Source: Adiantum capillus-veneris (taxonomy: Eukaryota > Streptophyta > Polypodiopsida > Polypodiales > Pteridaceae). Taken from it: a stretch of DNA of 64,000 nt. A model generated the notes under the pieces. It saw only the letters and a list, made by a program, of their open reading frames with translations, was not told where the DNA came from and searched no databases. Below, in pieces: positions 12,278-24,105 of the stretch (within the stretch, counting starts at the first letter, position 1; every line of letters starts with the position of its first letter). Location of the stretch: contig CM043963.1 of assembly GCA_014529385.2 (NCBI GenBank), positions 80,735,412 to 80,799,411 on the forward strand, given 5' to 3'. The position numbers and the translations under genes are program-made.

Positions 12278-12968
12278 GGTGTGCTATGACGATGTAGAAT
12301 GTGAAGATCTTCACAAACTTCTGTGAGTAAACCCTTCCTGAACCCTGGACCATTATCAAAAACAATCTCCAAAGGTGTGTTGAATCTACAACAAATATTA
12401 GTATAGACAAAAATGCTCACTGTTTTCCCATTTACCCTTGCCACACTTTGAGGCTCTACCCACTAGTCATATAATCTACAGCCACTAGAATGTAGAGTTT
12501 ACCATTTTTTGTTCTAGGTAGAGGACCCATAGCATCAATGCCCCACTTTTCAAAGGGTCCATTTGCAAGAAAGATTTTCCTTGGACCATGTATCAATCTC
12601 CTATTTCCATTTACCTGACAATTATATGGTGTGCTATGACGATGTAGAATGTGAAGCTCTTCACAAACGTCTGTGAGTAAACCCTTCTTGAACCTTGGTC
12701 CATTACCAGAAACAATCTCCAGATGTGTGCCAAACCTACAACAAATATTAGTGTAGACAAATCTGCTCACTGTTTTTCCATTTACCTTGGCCACACTTTG
12801 AGCCTCTACCCACCTAGTCATGTAGTCTACAGCCACTAGAATGTAGAGTTTACCATTCTTTGTTCTAGGCAGAGGACCCATAGCATCAATGCCCCACTTT
12901 TCAAAGGGTCCATTTGCAAACACTATTTGCCTTGGACCATGCACCAGCCTTTTATTTCCATTTACCTG
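12278..12968 (-). pseudogene. Integrase core, 350-bp tandem duplication
   Basis: Two copies of the integrase core start (FANGPFEKWGIDAMGPLPR) lie in tandem with period 350 bp: 12628-12968 (upstream on the minus strand) and 12278-12627. The first carries D of GIDAMG and the second-Asp site as IVSGNGP, where IVSDNG is usual, so that Asp is replaced. It runs to HSTPYN and then jumps back to VNGNRRLIHGPRK. The second copy stops after VDYMTSG and shifts frame. As 350 is not a multiple of three, the duplication itself breaks the gene unless compensated. Confidence 0.82.
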
Positions 12969-13323
12969 CTAACAGTTGTGACAGCTTTTACACCAATGTT
13001 GGACATCCACATGCAAGCTTGGCCAAACATACCCCGCAAGTAAAATCTTTTTCACAGTTAATTCTTCGGCAAAATGACCACCACATGCCTCTTCATGAAA
13101 ACCTTTTAAAATGGCTTGAATTTCCTCAATAGTTGGTACTCTGCTACACACTTGATCCTTCCCTCTTTGATAGAGGATCCTTCTAGGACGAGATAGAAAC
13201 TTGCCTTCTTCATGATTCTCCTTTTCTGAGTTTTAGTGAATTCTTGTGGAAACTTTCCCTCCAACATGTAGCCAATAATGGGAGCCAATGACTCCAACCC
13301 CTGGTATCTTGGTTGCTTAACAA
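12966..13323 (-). pseudogene. RNase H-integrase connection and HHCC zinc finger
   Basis: The frame ending at 12969 holds an integrase zinc-binding pattern: His in GFHEEA, His in GGHFAEE, then WCKSCHNC with the C-x2-C pair. A TAG follows immediately, before VNGNK of the core. The upstream frame (13106-13504) covers the tether that joins the second RNase H to integrase. Confidence 0.75.
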
Positions 13324-13760
13324 CTATTGCCACCATGATGACCTGCACTCCTTTCTCAACACATGTAACTGCTTGTTGTGCAAGTAAATCGGCATCTTCA
13401 TTTTGTTTCCTAGGAATATGATACAGTTGCACTTCTTCAAACTGATTAAACAACCTACGAATGGCGCGAACTTTTGTCCTGAGGCTTTCATTTTGCATGC
13501 CCAAATGCCTAAGATTTGCTTCACAATGAGAAGTGCATCCCCCTTTACCATGAGATGTTGTATACCTTGACTAATGCACATCTTCAAACCATGAAGTAGC
13601 GTGTCGTATTTTGCTTCATTGTTGCTAGTTGAACCTGGTAGATTGACCTTCTCTTTCATGACCACCTCTCCACTTGGGTTGAACAACACTAGCCCTCCCC
13701 CTGCTTTTCCTGTGACTCTTCAAAAAGCTCCATCAAATAACAAGGTAAAAGAATTAGGAA
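13324..13760 (-). pseudogene. Second (archaeal-type-like) RNase H, inner element
   Basis: FDGAF at 13720-13734, then NNEAKYDTLLHGL and LMVKGDALLIVKQ in the next frame, give the Asp-Glu-Asp order of a second RNase H of the kind described in Tat-lineage gypsy elements. It follows a conventional RNase H (13761-14330), so the pol order is PR-RT-RH-aRH-IN. A frameshift separates FDGAF from the rest. The domain assignment rests on motif order only. Confidence 0.7.
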
Positions 13761-14330
13761 TACTTTTTGGTGGTGGCAATGGTAGGTTCTTTACTTTAGG
13801 AATCTTAATCTCCTTTTCATGCACCCTATAAGTGACAATCCTTGCCAATTGTGCATGCACACTATCTTCTACCTTGAAAGAGTATTGAAACTCTTGCAAC
13901 TCGATAATCCACTTTGAGATCCTAGTCTTAAGATTCATTTGAGATGACACCCAAGGGAACAAATTTTCTACAGACAGTGAGAATTACAAAAGTGAGAATT
14001 TTTTGCAGTGATAATTACAAACGATTTTGGTAGCAAGTAGGATCTAAACTTTCTCACCGCAAACATGAGAGAAAGAATCATGAGTTCTACCTCCGTGTAG
14101 TCTCTCTCCAAAGCATTCATGACTCTACTATCAAAGTAGATGGGTCGCATTCTGGTACTGTGGGGATCTTGCTGCAGCAAAACAGCACCAATTGTTTCTT
14201 TCCCAACACTAGAGCTAATAGAGAATGTGTAATCCCAACAAGGAGGCATAAGTGTTGGTAGCTCTGACAGAATAACTTTGATGTTACAAAAATATCCTTC
14301 AAGCTCATCAGACCAAACAAACTCGACTTG
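13761..14330 (-). pseudogene. First RNase H, inner element
   Basis: The frame 13968-14672 continues from RT into a conventional gypsy RNase H: TIGAVLLQQD, PIYFDSRVMNALERDYTEVE and FAVRKFRSYLLPKSFVI. A short duplication of the AATTTTCT/GTGAGAATT sequence near 13970-14010 breaks the frame after VIITAKN. It would degrade the RNA strand of the RNA-DNA hybrid. Confidence 0.78.
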
Positions 14331-15010
14331 TTGTGTCAAATTTTGCAAAGGGTGAAGTAACTCCGAGGCTAAGTGAATGAAGCGTGACATATACTTCACC
14401 TTTTTAATGAATGAGATGACCTCTTTAAGACTCTTTGATGACGGTAGCTCAATAAGAGCCTTTGCCTTTGAAGGATCCACCTCAATACCTTTATAGGAAA
14501 CCTTGTGACCAAGCAAGATCACGTCATCCTCACCTATGTGGCACTTGTCGGGGCTGAGTTGACCTCCCATGTCGTAAATTTTTTTTAAACCTTCTCCTAC
14601 CTTTTGTAGATGCAATGATTTTTGGGCTATAAATGCAGAAATCATCAATGAACACCCTAATTGACTTTCCAAATAAAGATTGATACAACATGTTCATGAA
14701 ACATTGGAAAGTTGCAGGAGCATTTGTCAGCCCAAATGGCATGACTCTAAAAGAATAACAACCCCAAGGAGTGATGAAGGTTGTTTTCAACTGGTCCTCC
14801 AATGCAATCCCTATTTGAAAGTAACATGAGTAGCCATCACACACAGTGTACTTCTCATGACCAGTTACCTCATTCACTATCTCATCCTGAAATGGGAGGG
14901 GAAAGTGATCTCTTTTTGTTGCCTCATTGAGCGGACGGTAATCCACACACACCCTCCACTTCCTATTTTTCTTGGGAGTGACAACAACGGGAGTTATCCA
15001 CTATGAATTT
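14331..15010 (-). pseudogene. Reverse transcriptase, inner element
   Basis: This is the best-preserved RT of the compound: [36 protein letters not shown] and the catalytic VFIDDFCIYS near 14640-14670 with both Asp residues present. A frameshift near 14600-14620 moves the thumb and connection (GLKKIYDMGGQLSPDKC, LGHKVSYKGIEVDPSKA) to another frame. The frame upstream also has a stop near 15001. Confidence 0.82.
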
Positions 15011-15090
15011 TCCACTGGATAAATGAAACCTGCTACTAGAAGCTTTCTTACCTCCTTGAGTAGAGCCTTCTCCTTGATGACTCCTAGCCT

Positions 15091-15545
15091 TCATAGTTTT
15101 TGAGCTTTAGGTTTGGCCTCTGTCTTTAGAACGTCATCTACTCCACTCACGTCGGTGTAGGATTTAGCAAAAAGCTTAGGAAATTTCCTTAACACACCTT
15201 TGAACTCCTCTCTTTCATCCTTTGTAAGTGTTGTGGACAACATACCTCCTAACATTCCTTCATCTCCCACATTTTGGTTCTCTTGGGAACCTATCTCCTC
15301 CAAAACTTGTCAAGAGGTCTCTTGGTTGGTTGGCTTAAACCTTAACCCCATGACTTCGATGAAAGACTCCTCTTCAGTAATGCTGCCACTACTTTCTTCT
15401 TCTGAAGTGTTATCGGTCCAATCTTCTTCCGTCTCACTTTGAGATGATTCTTCATGGAGCTCCTCTTGGCGTTGCTCCTTCATGTCAAAGACAACCTTCT
15501 TATGATTGTCGTTCCTGCAAATTAATTTTCCACTCCCCAATCCTA
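15091..15545 (-). pseudogene. Acidic protease-RT linker, inner element
   Basis: Minus-strand frames at 15310-15570 and 15091-15303 match 7140-7620 of the outer element: SQSETEEDWTDNTSEEESS, then MLSTTLTKDEREEFKGVLR and KLFAKSYTDVSGVDD. The linker is Glu/Ser-rich and joins protease to RT. A stop follows ETS (about 15310). Confidence 0.65.
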
Positions 15546-15930
15546 CAAAGCTTGAATTTTCATTAGCCATGGTCTTCCTATGATAAATGGGTAACCATTT
15601 CCTTTGGTAGACATGACATAGAAATCCAATGCCTTATTAATGCCAAAGGCCTCGACAAAACTATTTTCACAAATGCCTATGCACCTAGCCTTGCTATTTT
15701 TTTCCATCTTCACTTTGATTTCAGGTGTCTCATGGATGTGCATGCCTAGTCTTTGCACAAGTCCCTCTGTCATGATGCAAATTTGTGCACCCCCATCCAC
15801 TAGACCTTTCCTAACCAATCTTCCTTTGATTTAACAATCTAGCACAGGTGTAATATCCTCATTCATTTCAGCTTGTGCAATTTTTACAACAGGCACACTC
15901 TCTTTTACCTTTCTCCTACTTCTAACTACA
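15543..15930 (-). pseudogene. Protease copy 2 of a 387-bp tandem duplication
   Basis: This retropepsin-like domain (GLVDGGAQICIM, then FIIGRPWLMKI) repeats the one at 15931-16320 with a period of 387 bp, which is 129 codons. It differs from copy 1 at several residues (for example KNSKARCIGICENSF against NNSKARCVGISKNVF), so the copies are not a recent identical duplication. A TAA precedes it near 15833. It continues directly into the linker, so copy 2 is in the normal downstream context. Confidence 0.8.
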
Positions 15931-16421
15931 TTTCAGGCTCCCATTTTCATTAGCCATGGTCTTCCTAGGATAAATGGATAACCACTTCCCTTGGTCGACA
16001 TCACATAAAAATCCACCGCCTTCTTAATGCCGAAGGCCTCTACAAAGACATTTTTAGAAATGCCTACACACCTGGCCTTGCTATTGTTTGCCATCTTGAC
16101 TTTGATTTCAGGTGTCTCATGGATGTGGATGCCTAGTCTTTGCATGAGTCCCTCTGTCATGATGCAAATTTGTGCACCCCCATCCACTAGGTCTTTCCTT
16201 ACCAATCTTCCTTTGATGTAACAATCTAGCACAAGTGTAATATCCTCATTCATTTTAGCTTGTGTAATTTTTACAACAGGCACACTCTCTTTTACCTTTC
16301 TCTTAGTGCTAACTGCCCTTGTTAAATCCCTCCTGACTTGTGGACATAATGCAAGAAATTGAGGCCATGAGATATCAGGACCCTTACCTCTCATGTCTTC
16401 CAACAAGTTGTACGGAGCCAT
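15931..16421 (-). pseudogene. Protease copy 1 and upstream region, inner element
   Basis: The frame begins MAPYNLLEDMRGKGPD and runs through an uninterrupted protease domain (DLVDGGAQICIM, FILGRPWLMKMGA). It then joins a second copy of the KVKESVPVVKI segment at the duplication breakpoint near 15931-15945. It is intact over about 160 residues. Its sequence around NNSKARCVGI is closer to the outer element than copy 2 is. Confidence 0.8.
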
Positions 16422-16460
16422 ACCATGTCCAAGAGGGAAGTCTTGGAGGTTGATACGACG

Positions 16461-16731
16461 TCAAGTTATCTTGGTTTCCTTGGTGTCCTTTGCCTTCTTT
16501 ACTTGTCCATGGTCACTTTGTGACGTGACTCCTTCTTTCTCCTTACCTTTTCCACGGACACGCTTAATGCCATTTACTTCCATGTCCACCTCATTGGAAT
16601 TTGTCACCTCTACCACACGCACATTTGGATCTGGCAAAGGTGGAACTCCTTCCACTCCTCGTGGAGGTGGTCTTGCTCCATTTGGCCTTTGTAGAAGCCG
16701 TGGTTGTTGACTAGCCTTCCTTCACCTGCAT
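16461..16731 (-). pseudogene. Basic gag-protease linker, inner element
   Basis: The minus-strand frame (GVPPLPDPNVRVVEV, then Lys/Arg-rich KRVRGKGKEKEGV) corresponds to 6410-6620 of the outer element. It is probably a nucleocapsid-like basic tail. Stops separate it from the flanking frames. Confidence 0.55.
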
Positions 16732-17474
16732 TCATAATTGGTAATTCAAGTTAGGTCTCCCTGGCTCCCCACGGGGCCAAGGACAATTATACATCCCATG
16801 TCCAGACTCTCCACAATTCCAACATTGCAAGACTCTCCTAGGTCGTGCTGGCTCTCGCTCTTCTGACTTCTTTGCTTGTCCCTTTTGACGTATGGCTTGT
16901 GGAAGATGAATTGATAGGTTGCTTAAAGATTCATTTAGCTTCTTAATCACTTTAGAAGTTACCTAAGTAATCTCTCTAGATGTTGATGCTTGCAATATTC
17001 CTTTAGGTCTAGGATCCTCTATTGGAACCTCTCCTCTTAAACACTTGATTTTCCTATACTTCTCATAGCTCTAGTTTCAGCTGCGTCAAAGGTAGCAGGT
17101 GCACGTGCTTCAAGCTTTATCTTGAGTGTGGGAAAGAGATCGGCTATGAACCTCTCCTTCTTTAGGAACTCTGCACCATCACTAGGGTTAGCAACATTTC
17201 TCACCCATACAGCCCAAAGACGTACAAACTCTTGTTTATACATGTAGTAGTCATCCAAGTCTTTTTGTTTGTGAGAAACAATGTCTTGCCATAGTTTTTG
17301 AGTGTTTTGGGGATCAAAGAAGTATCTCTTGAAATGATTCACAACTTCCATGTAATTCTCTTTAACTTCCTCAGGAAAAGAGTCAAACCAAGTGTTAACA
17401 TCTTTCCTAAGGACCACCTCAAACATTTCTATACGTTCTTGATCAGTTACTATCCTCTTGATACAGCAAGACAT
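16732..17474 (-). pseudogene. gag with CCHC knuckle, inner element
   Basis: The frame 17037-17474 encodes capsid (RIVTDQERIEMFEVVLRKD, RYFFDPQNTQKLW, DLDDYYMYKQEFVRLW). The frame 16732-16950 holds an intact CCHC knuckle, CWNCGESGHGMYNC (C-x2-C-x4-H-x4-C). A frameshift or stop region near 16951-17036 separates them. The true N-terminus is unclear because the leader just upstream is duplicated (17419-18706). Confidence 0.82.
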
Positions 17475-17647
17475 CTTGAAATTTGCAAAAAATAATTATG
17501 CATCCTCTCCAGGCTCTCCAAAGAGAACATGATATCCCGACATTTGGCATTGGGCTTCCATTGAATCAGTTTCAAAGTGACGACACGTTTTTGTTTTTCT
17601 TTCTTAAAAAGATTTACACAACAATATTTTCTAAATTGAATTCTATT

Positions 17648-17866
17648 CTACAACAAAATAAAAATATTCACATCAAATGACCTATGATAATCAATAAGAG
17701 GCAGGATGACAGGGTTTGGTGTCGCGAGAATTTCTCCTACTCTTTGGGCACCAAACATGAACACCATACGTTGTTGAAAATGGATTTTTCTACTAATTGC
17801 AATGTTTATTCTAATGTGTGGAGTGAAATGGAAGGGAAAAACCTCTATTCCTGGGCCATTATCCAT
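17648..17866 (-). CDS. Leader ORF, copy 1 (inner element)
   Basis: This is a 72-codon ATG frame starting MDNGPGIEVFPF in the leader between PBS and gag, the counterpart of 5226-5420 in the outer element. It is duplicated at 18292-18510 by the 644-bp duplication. No domain is recognised. Confidence 0.3.
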   Translation of the reverse strand: MDNGPGIEVFPFHFTPHIRINIAISRKIHFQQRMVFMFGAQRVGEILATPNPVILPLIDYHRSFDVNIFILL

Positions 17867-18291
17867 TGTCTATGCATGACCTAATGCTTAAAACAAAACA
17901 AAAATATAGACGTCCAAATTAAGGTGGTACCTAATGAGAGGCAAAATAAAAGGATTTACTGAAGCGTATATCTCGGCCAACCTAAGATGACCTAAAATTC
18001 TACAAATTACACGTTAAAATTGCAACTTAGTTCTAAAAATTATGTGTACTTAGTACTAACTATCAAACATTTCTATACGTTCTTGATCAGTTACTATCCT
18101 CTTGATACAGCAAGACATCTTGAAATTTGCAAAAAATAATTATGCATCCTCTCCAGGCTCTCCAAAGAGAACATGATATCCCGACATTTGGCATTGGGCT
18201 TCCATTGAATCAGTTTCAAAGTGACGACACGTTTTTGTTTTTCTTTCTTAAAAAGATTTACACAACAATATTTTCTAAATTGAATTCTATT

Positions 18292-18510
18292 CTACAACAA
18301 AATAAAAATATTCACATCAAATGACCTATGATAATCAATAAGAGGCAGGATGACAGGGTTTGGTGTCGCGAGAATTTCTCCTACTCTTTGGGCACCAAAC
18401 ATGAACACCATACGTTGTTGAAAATGGATTTTTCTACTAATTGCAATGTTTATTCTAATGTGTGGAGTGAAATGGAAGGGAAAAACCTCTATTCCTGGGC
18501 CATTATCCAT
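18292..18510 (-). CDS. Leader ORF, copy 2 (inner element)
   Basis: Its translation is identical to 17648-17866; this is the second copy within the 644-bp tandem duplication. It is the copy nearest the primer site and so the first ATG frame of any size on the element transcript. Confidence 0.3.
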   Translation of the reverse strand: MDNGPGIEVFPFHFTPHIRINIAISRKIHFQQRMVFMFGAQRVGEILATPNPVILPLIDYHRSFDVNIFILL

Positions 18511-18783
18511 TGTCTATGCATGACCTAATGCTTAAAACAAAACAAAAATATAGACGTCCAAATTAAGGTGGTACCTAATGAGAGGCAAAATAAAAGGATT
18601 TACTGAAGCGTATATCTCGGCCAACCTAAGATGACCTAAAATTCTACAAATTACACGTTAAAATTGCAACTTAGTTCTAAAAATTATGTGTACTTAGTAC
18701 TAACTATCATACAATTTTTTGTGATTCATGCAAACTACTTGACTATGCTAAAGGTTGATCCTACACAAAAATACACAACCCCT

Positions 18784-18800
18784 CCTTAGTGGGGGCACCA
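18784..18800 (-). other. Primer-binding site, inner element
   Basis: The minus strand reads TGGTGCCCCCACTAAGG four bases after the LTR end at 18805, differing by one base from 4917-4933. Confidence 0.7.
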
Positions 18801-18804
18801 AAAT

Positions 18805-20563
18805 TGAGGCGGTCCGGGGCGGGCAACAAGAGAGGCGACCTCTAAACCCCTCAAGGCTCCTCTGCAGCTCAATTGGGACTGGGAAAACCATAAGCACAAC
18901 AAAACAACAAACCCACAGCCAAATCCAAACAAGATAGAGGCACCACCTAGTTATCGTATGCAAACTAGGATGCAATAGAGATTTTGTTACAACCAAGAAG
19001 ATGCGCCACAAAACACACACAAGAAACCTCACACCAAAACATACACAAAATGGACTAGAGAGATCTAGAGAAAAGGGAAGAGAGAGAGGAATCGATCTTG
19101 CGTACTACCGTATTTGTGACTTGCAAATGAAGATGGTTCGTTATGATGCTATCATAGATCTTGTACAGAACTAACTCAATGCTTAGTGAATGTTAAACAT
19201 TGCCAGCATGCTCACACTGTCTTAGGGTGTGGGAGACCTCTCAGCACAATACCCTCTTACAATGGACACAAAATTTAAACACACACTAAAACACTTTCTA
19301 AAATAAGATCAAACGATAGAAACTCAAAATACACAAGTCACCTTGAATTCACTAAACCGTACCGCACAAGTGGAAGGACGAATATTTGAGCGTTGAATCA
19401 CGCCTTTGATACACTAAACCTCAATTTATTGATGAAGGAGGAACATATACAATAGTGGTTTTGAGATTTTGAACTCACGCTCTCTCCTTGCAATGTGTAG
19501 CATGAAAGGTTCTCTCACACCAAGGGTGAAGCTCACAAAGTGGTTGCTACGCCTAAGTCTTTCCTCACACATAGAGTGTTGGGGTGTTGCGTGAAATATT
19601 GAAGGTTTTTCTACAACAAGGAGAGGGGAATATTTATAGGTTGGAGACCCATCATTAAGATTATTGGAAATCCTAATTTACAAGCTAACAAATCATGATT
19701 ATGTTTTTTTTCTGAATATCTAAACATTGCGGGCCTTCTTTGTCTGCTTGAGTCATGGATGTGGGATCAAAAGAGAGAATTATTGATGGTAGACAAGGTG
19801 AAAGTAAAGTTTTAAGTAAGGAGAGAGTGAGAGGAGAGTTACTATGCATATGCCTTGAGGTGAGGTGTCTTTTATGGTTAGGTCAATGGCTATTTTGTGT
19901 TAGTATGTTAGTGGTTAGTGTTAGTAATCACTAGAAAGTTAATGATATATTTACAATGGGTAGAATGATGTGGATGGTTGAAGTAAGATGGTTGAATGAA
20001 GTGAGAAAATCCTTGTGATGGTGAAGCTTGAAGAAGTACTTACCTTTTTAGGTTCCCAAAATGACTATCGATCATCTTCTTCTTCTTCTCTTCTTTATGC
20101 CACCGCTGTCAAGGTTGATTAACGCAATGAAATTGGCAATTTGGTTGATGAGATTTCTCAATTTGTAGAGGTAAAGCATGGTTTACATGCTGACTTTTAT
20201 GTATATAGAGAAGGGGTAAGATGGAATTGTACTTTGGAAGTAATAGAGAGAGATATAGAGATTGTGTATGTACATGTAGAGCTCATATGAGAACTATGGA
20301 AGTAAGAGGGGACGTTAATGGTGAAGGAGGTGAGAGAAACCATGGAAGGTGCATGGTTGATTGAGGGATTGAGAGGAATGAGAGTGTGTGTGTAGAAGTG
20401 TGGAAAGAGGTGAGAGAAGACTATGGGCTACTTGTGAGAAAAGTGGGCAGATTGGGGTCCACTCAAAAAATCCTAGCTCACCAGTGGTTTCTTCAAAAAT
20501 CACCAAAATGTTTGAGGTGATAATTTAGCTCTTGATCCACATTTTCTCTTTGGACAGTGCTTA
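18805..20563 (-). mobile_element. 5' LTR of inner element, truncated
   Basis: On the minus strand this ends GACCGCCTCA at 18805 and matches 8882-10630. About 0.85 kb of its 5' end (U3) is missing: similarity stops near 20561-20566, where plus-strand integrase sequence begins. The truncation point marks a deletion between nested and host elements. Confidence 0.82.
19631..19638 (-). promoter_or_regulatory. TATA-like box in truncated LTR
   Basis: The minus strand reads TATAAATA, the same motif and context as 9715-9722. Confidence 0.5.
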
Positions 20564-21480
20564 AAATGGACCCTTTGAAAAGTGGGGCATTGATGCTATG
20601 GGTCCTCTACCTAGAACAAAAAATGGTAAACTCGACATTCTAGTGGCTTTAGATTATATGACTAGTGGGTAGAGGCTCAAAGTGTGGCAACGGTAAATGG
20701 GAAAAATGTGAGCAGTTTTGTCTACACTAATATTTGTTGTAGATTTGGCACACCTTTGGAGATTGTTTTTAATAATGGTCCAGGGTTCAGGAAGGGTTTA
20801 CTCACGGAAGTTTGTGAAGAGCTTCACATTCTACATCATCATAGCACACCCTACTACCCACAATCATATGGTTTGGTTGAGAAGGCTAATGATGTCATTG
20901 TAGGCATCATTAGAAAGATGGTGAAAAACAAGACAAAGTTGTGGGATGACTTATTGGATGGTGCCTTGTGGGCATATCAAACCACATATAGGAAAGCCAC
21001 CGATTTCACACCATTTCACTTGGTCCATGGTCAAGAGGCTTTGCAGCCTATCAAGCTCAACAATTCCAACAATGCGGCTTCATGGCAAAGGTGCACAAGA
21101 TGACCAAGAAGTATGGATGGATTGACTTCTTACATTAGTGGAGCTTGAGTGAAAAAGAGAAGCAGTCTATGAGTGCTACAAGAGGAAAGCTACACAAGCG
21201 AAGGAGAAGCTTGACAAGAAAGTCACGTACAAAGGCATCAAGGAAGGAGATCTTGTGCTAAGGTATGACAATTAACTTGACAATCATTCTAATGTCAAGT
21301 TTGAAACTAGATGGTAGGGACTATACATAGTCAAGAAGGCTTTCAATTCAAGTTACTATCAACTTATGGACTTGAATGGTAAGGAGCACTCCAAGAAGGT
21401 AAATGGATATCGGCTAAAGCCTTATTTGAGTCGCCTTATACCAAAGAAGTGTCAAAATGCAACTATATCATATAATTTTT
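20564..21480 (+). pseudogene. Integrase of the outer element, decayed
   Basis: Integrase core starts abruptly with NGPFEKWGIDAMGPLPR after the truncated LTR. It continues through a TAG at about 20670 (DYMTSG stop, where the relative has DYMTRWVEAQ) into frame 20684-21103. The first Asp is in GIDAMG, the second site reads IVFNNGP (Asp replaced by Asn), and Glu is in LVEKAND. The C-terminal part (VKKAFNSSYYQLMDLNG) follows near 21330-21380 with frameshifts near 21095 and 21280. This is the continuation of the plus-strand element, minus its RNase H-integrase connection. Confidence 0.82.
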
Positions 21481-21608
21481 GTTGCATGAAGCATGAGTGT
21501 AACTCGAGCCAAAATGCCAAGGGAACATACAATAAAAATCTTGTCAAGGACTCATAAGTGCTCTCTTTGGAAAAGATGCTTTATGATCGTACATGAATAT
21601 ACCATCAT

Positions 21609-21620
21609 CCTCGGGGAGGG
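21609..21620 (+). other. Polypurine tract, outer element
   Basis: CCTCGGGGAGGG stands just before the LTR start TGATAG at 21625. Confidence 0.75.
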
Positions 21621-21624
21621 CTAA

Positions 21625-24105
21625 TGATAGCCATTTTTTGTCTATTCAAAATTTCCATAGTGAGCTACCTCACCCTATCAAATCACTCAAACACTATGGT
21701 TATCCTCACCCTTTCACTGTACATAGGCGTGGGTGAGTTAGGGGACTTTTCCCATATCTCCCTAAAAACCCTCAACTAGCTAGTCACTAGGCTAGCTGAG
21801 CCAAATAAATAAATAAAATTATATTATGGCCTTTTTGTGTGTAAATATTTCATTGTATATAGGGCCTAAATATAGAAATTTTTATAATTATTTTGATATT
21901 TTATTTTAATATCTATACCTAGGTGTGGTGTTATTAAACCTATGTACGCATTCTTTCATCCTCTTGCACCATAAGTATATTTTTTGCCAATATGTACATA
22001 CTCTAACCTCATATTTTTCTTTTATACACATCACCCCCACATTTTCACTCTCACCCTTGTGAAAATAAAAAATCGGTTTCTACTCCCTTTGTCACATTTA
22101 TTATATAATCTTCACTTACTTGCATACCTTTTCCTCTTTCACCCAAAATAGTACAAAAGAGGGACCATATCATATGATTCCAATATCTTTTCACATATCC
22201 ATAATTCTTCCATATTTTTTACATTTCATTATTATAACACCATGTGCTCATTGAGCTAAAATCCATGAATAGTCCATACACTAGTCCCACTATGAATATA
22301 TTTCTTTATTCACCAATAATCCTCCTCCATGCATGTTTAAAAGGTAACTTGGATGCTTTGTATCATGATGTGACAAAGGAGGTTCTCACTCTTGGATGCA
22401 TTGTCCAAAATCAACAAAGGAGGGGGCCACTAAAAGACTTTTGCAGGCATAAAAAAGGCTTTTGGGTGAGATATTTGGCGCCTATCTCCGCTCGGAATTT
22501 CAAGAAGTGCTCAATAGAGAAAATGTAGCCCACAAGGTAGATAATCACCTCAAATGTTTTCATAATTTTTGGAGCTACCACCGGTGATATAGAATTTTTT
22601 GTGTGGACCCCAATCTGCCCACGTTTCTCACAAAGTAACCCATAGTCTTTTCTCACCTCCTTTCATACTTCCACACACACACACACACACACACTCATTC
22701 CTCTCAATTCCTCACTCAAACCTACAACTTTCATGGCTTACTTCATCTTCTTCACCATTTCCATCTCTCCCTTACTCCATAGCTGAAAATTATCATCTCT
22801 ACACACATAAAGCTCAATCTCTCTCTCTAAAATCAAAATCATATTACCATAACCTCTTCATCCTTTCAAATAAAGAGAAAAAATCGATAAATAATCAATA
22901 TCAATCTCTAAAAAAGGAAGAGTTTAATCATGAAAAATTCAAATTTTCTATGGTCACAAGAACTACACCGACAGAGTTCTACAACCGCTTCATTCACTGG
23001 AGGAGATAGGTGGAAAATTTCCTTTCCATCTCATGGTTTCCATTAAATTATGTATAATCTAATCCTTCTCTTAAATTTTTTATTGTATAAATCATATAAT
23101 GCACCTTGAGTTCATATTCCATGTAGATTTACCCCATCCTACTAACTATAAACTACTAACACTAACTGCTAACCCTTTCTTGTAAATTGCACCCACTCTA
23201 CTCTACCTTGGAGTAGGCAACCTCACAGAAAAAATCACTCACCTCTCTAGAACCTTCTCTATTTCACTTCAAACCTCACGTATAAATAGATCCCTTTTCC
23301 CTTTGTAAATGGCAAGATCTCTACACTATTTCTCACTACTTTGAGCATACCAGTCTCTATCTTAGTTGTAGGGAGAGATAATGAGATCTCTATACACCAT
23401 CACTTGTGGTGTATAGGAAAGCTACTTTGAGCTAGTTGTAGCATTGCAAGGGAGTGAGTGATTCATAAATTCCAATCAAAGTTGTACCTACTCTTGCGCA
23501 TCAATTGAATCAATAAGTTGGGTACAGCCACGGTTCAATACTCTCTTGAGTCTTTCCAATTCACGCTGGCAACCTCATCTCGTTTGGTTAAGGTGATGCG
23601 TTTTCATTTTGAGATTCATTTGTAGTATTTTCTTGTATGTGACTCAAGATATTTTGTGTTTGTTTTGTTGCTTGGGAGAACATTATAAAAGGGTTGTATG
23701 GTGAGAGGGCGCCCATAATCCTAAGATAATGTGTAGATTGCAACATCATCAAACTTAATTGTACCTCTTGACTCTCCTCCAAAAGTTGTATATACACCCA
23801 CGTCAATGAGTAAAATTGAAGCTAAATTCTTGTACAGAAGTGTGTGTGTGTGTGTGTGTTTGGTGTGTGTATTTGTAGCGTTGAGATTAGTGATAGTGTA
23901 CCCTTCCTTCTCGCTTGAATTTATCAAGGATTCTCCTCTTTTGCATCCTAGTTCACTCTATTACTAGGTGGTGCCCCCTTGACTTGTTTGGTTGTGGGTT
24001 TGTTGTTGTTTTTTTCTTGTGTTTGCCCCAGCCCCAATTGAGTAGCACGGGAGTTTTGAGGGGTGTTTAGCGGTTGCCTCTCTGGTTGCCCACCCCGGAC
24101 TTCCT

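Larger units (their letters stand above)
17419..18706. repeat. 644-bp tandem duplication of leader and gag start
   Basis: The segment starting at 17419 recurs at 18063 with an offset of exactly 644 bp. By eye the two copies are identical, including three encoded open frames. The junctions share a TCA (17419-17421, 18063-18065, 18707-18709), consistent with microhomology-mediated duplication. Identity implies a very recent event, or an assembly error. Confidence 0.9.

Noticed and set aside
8882-20563. Simple nested insertion with intact target duplication
   Set aside because: The inner 5' LTR is truncated and the outer element lacks sequence at the junction, so no duplication can be shown.
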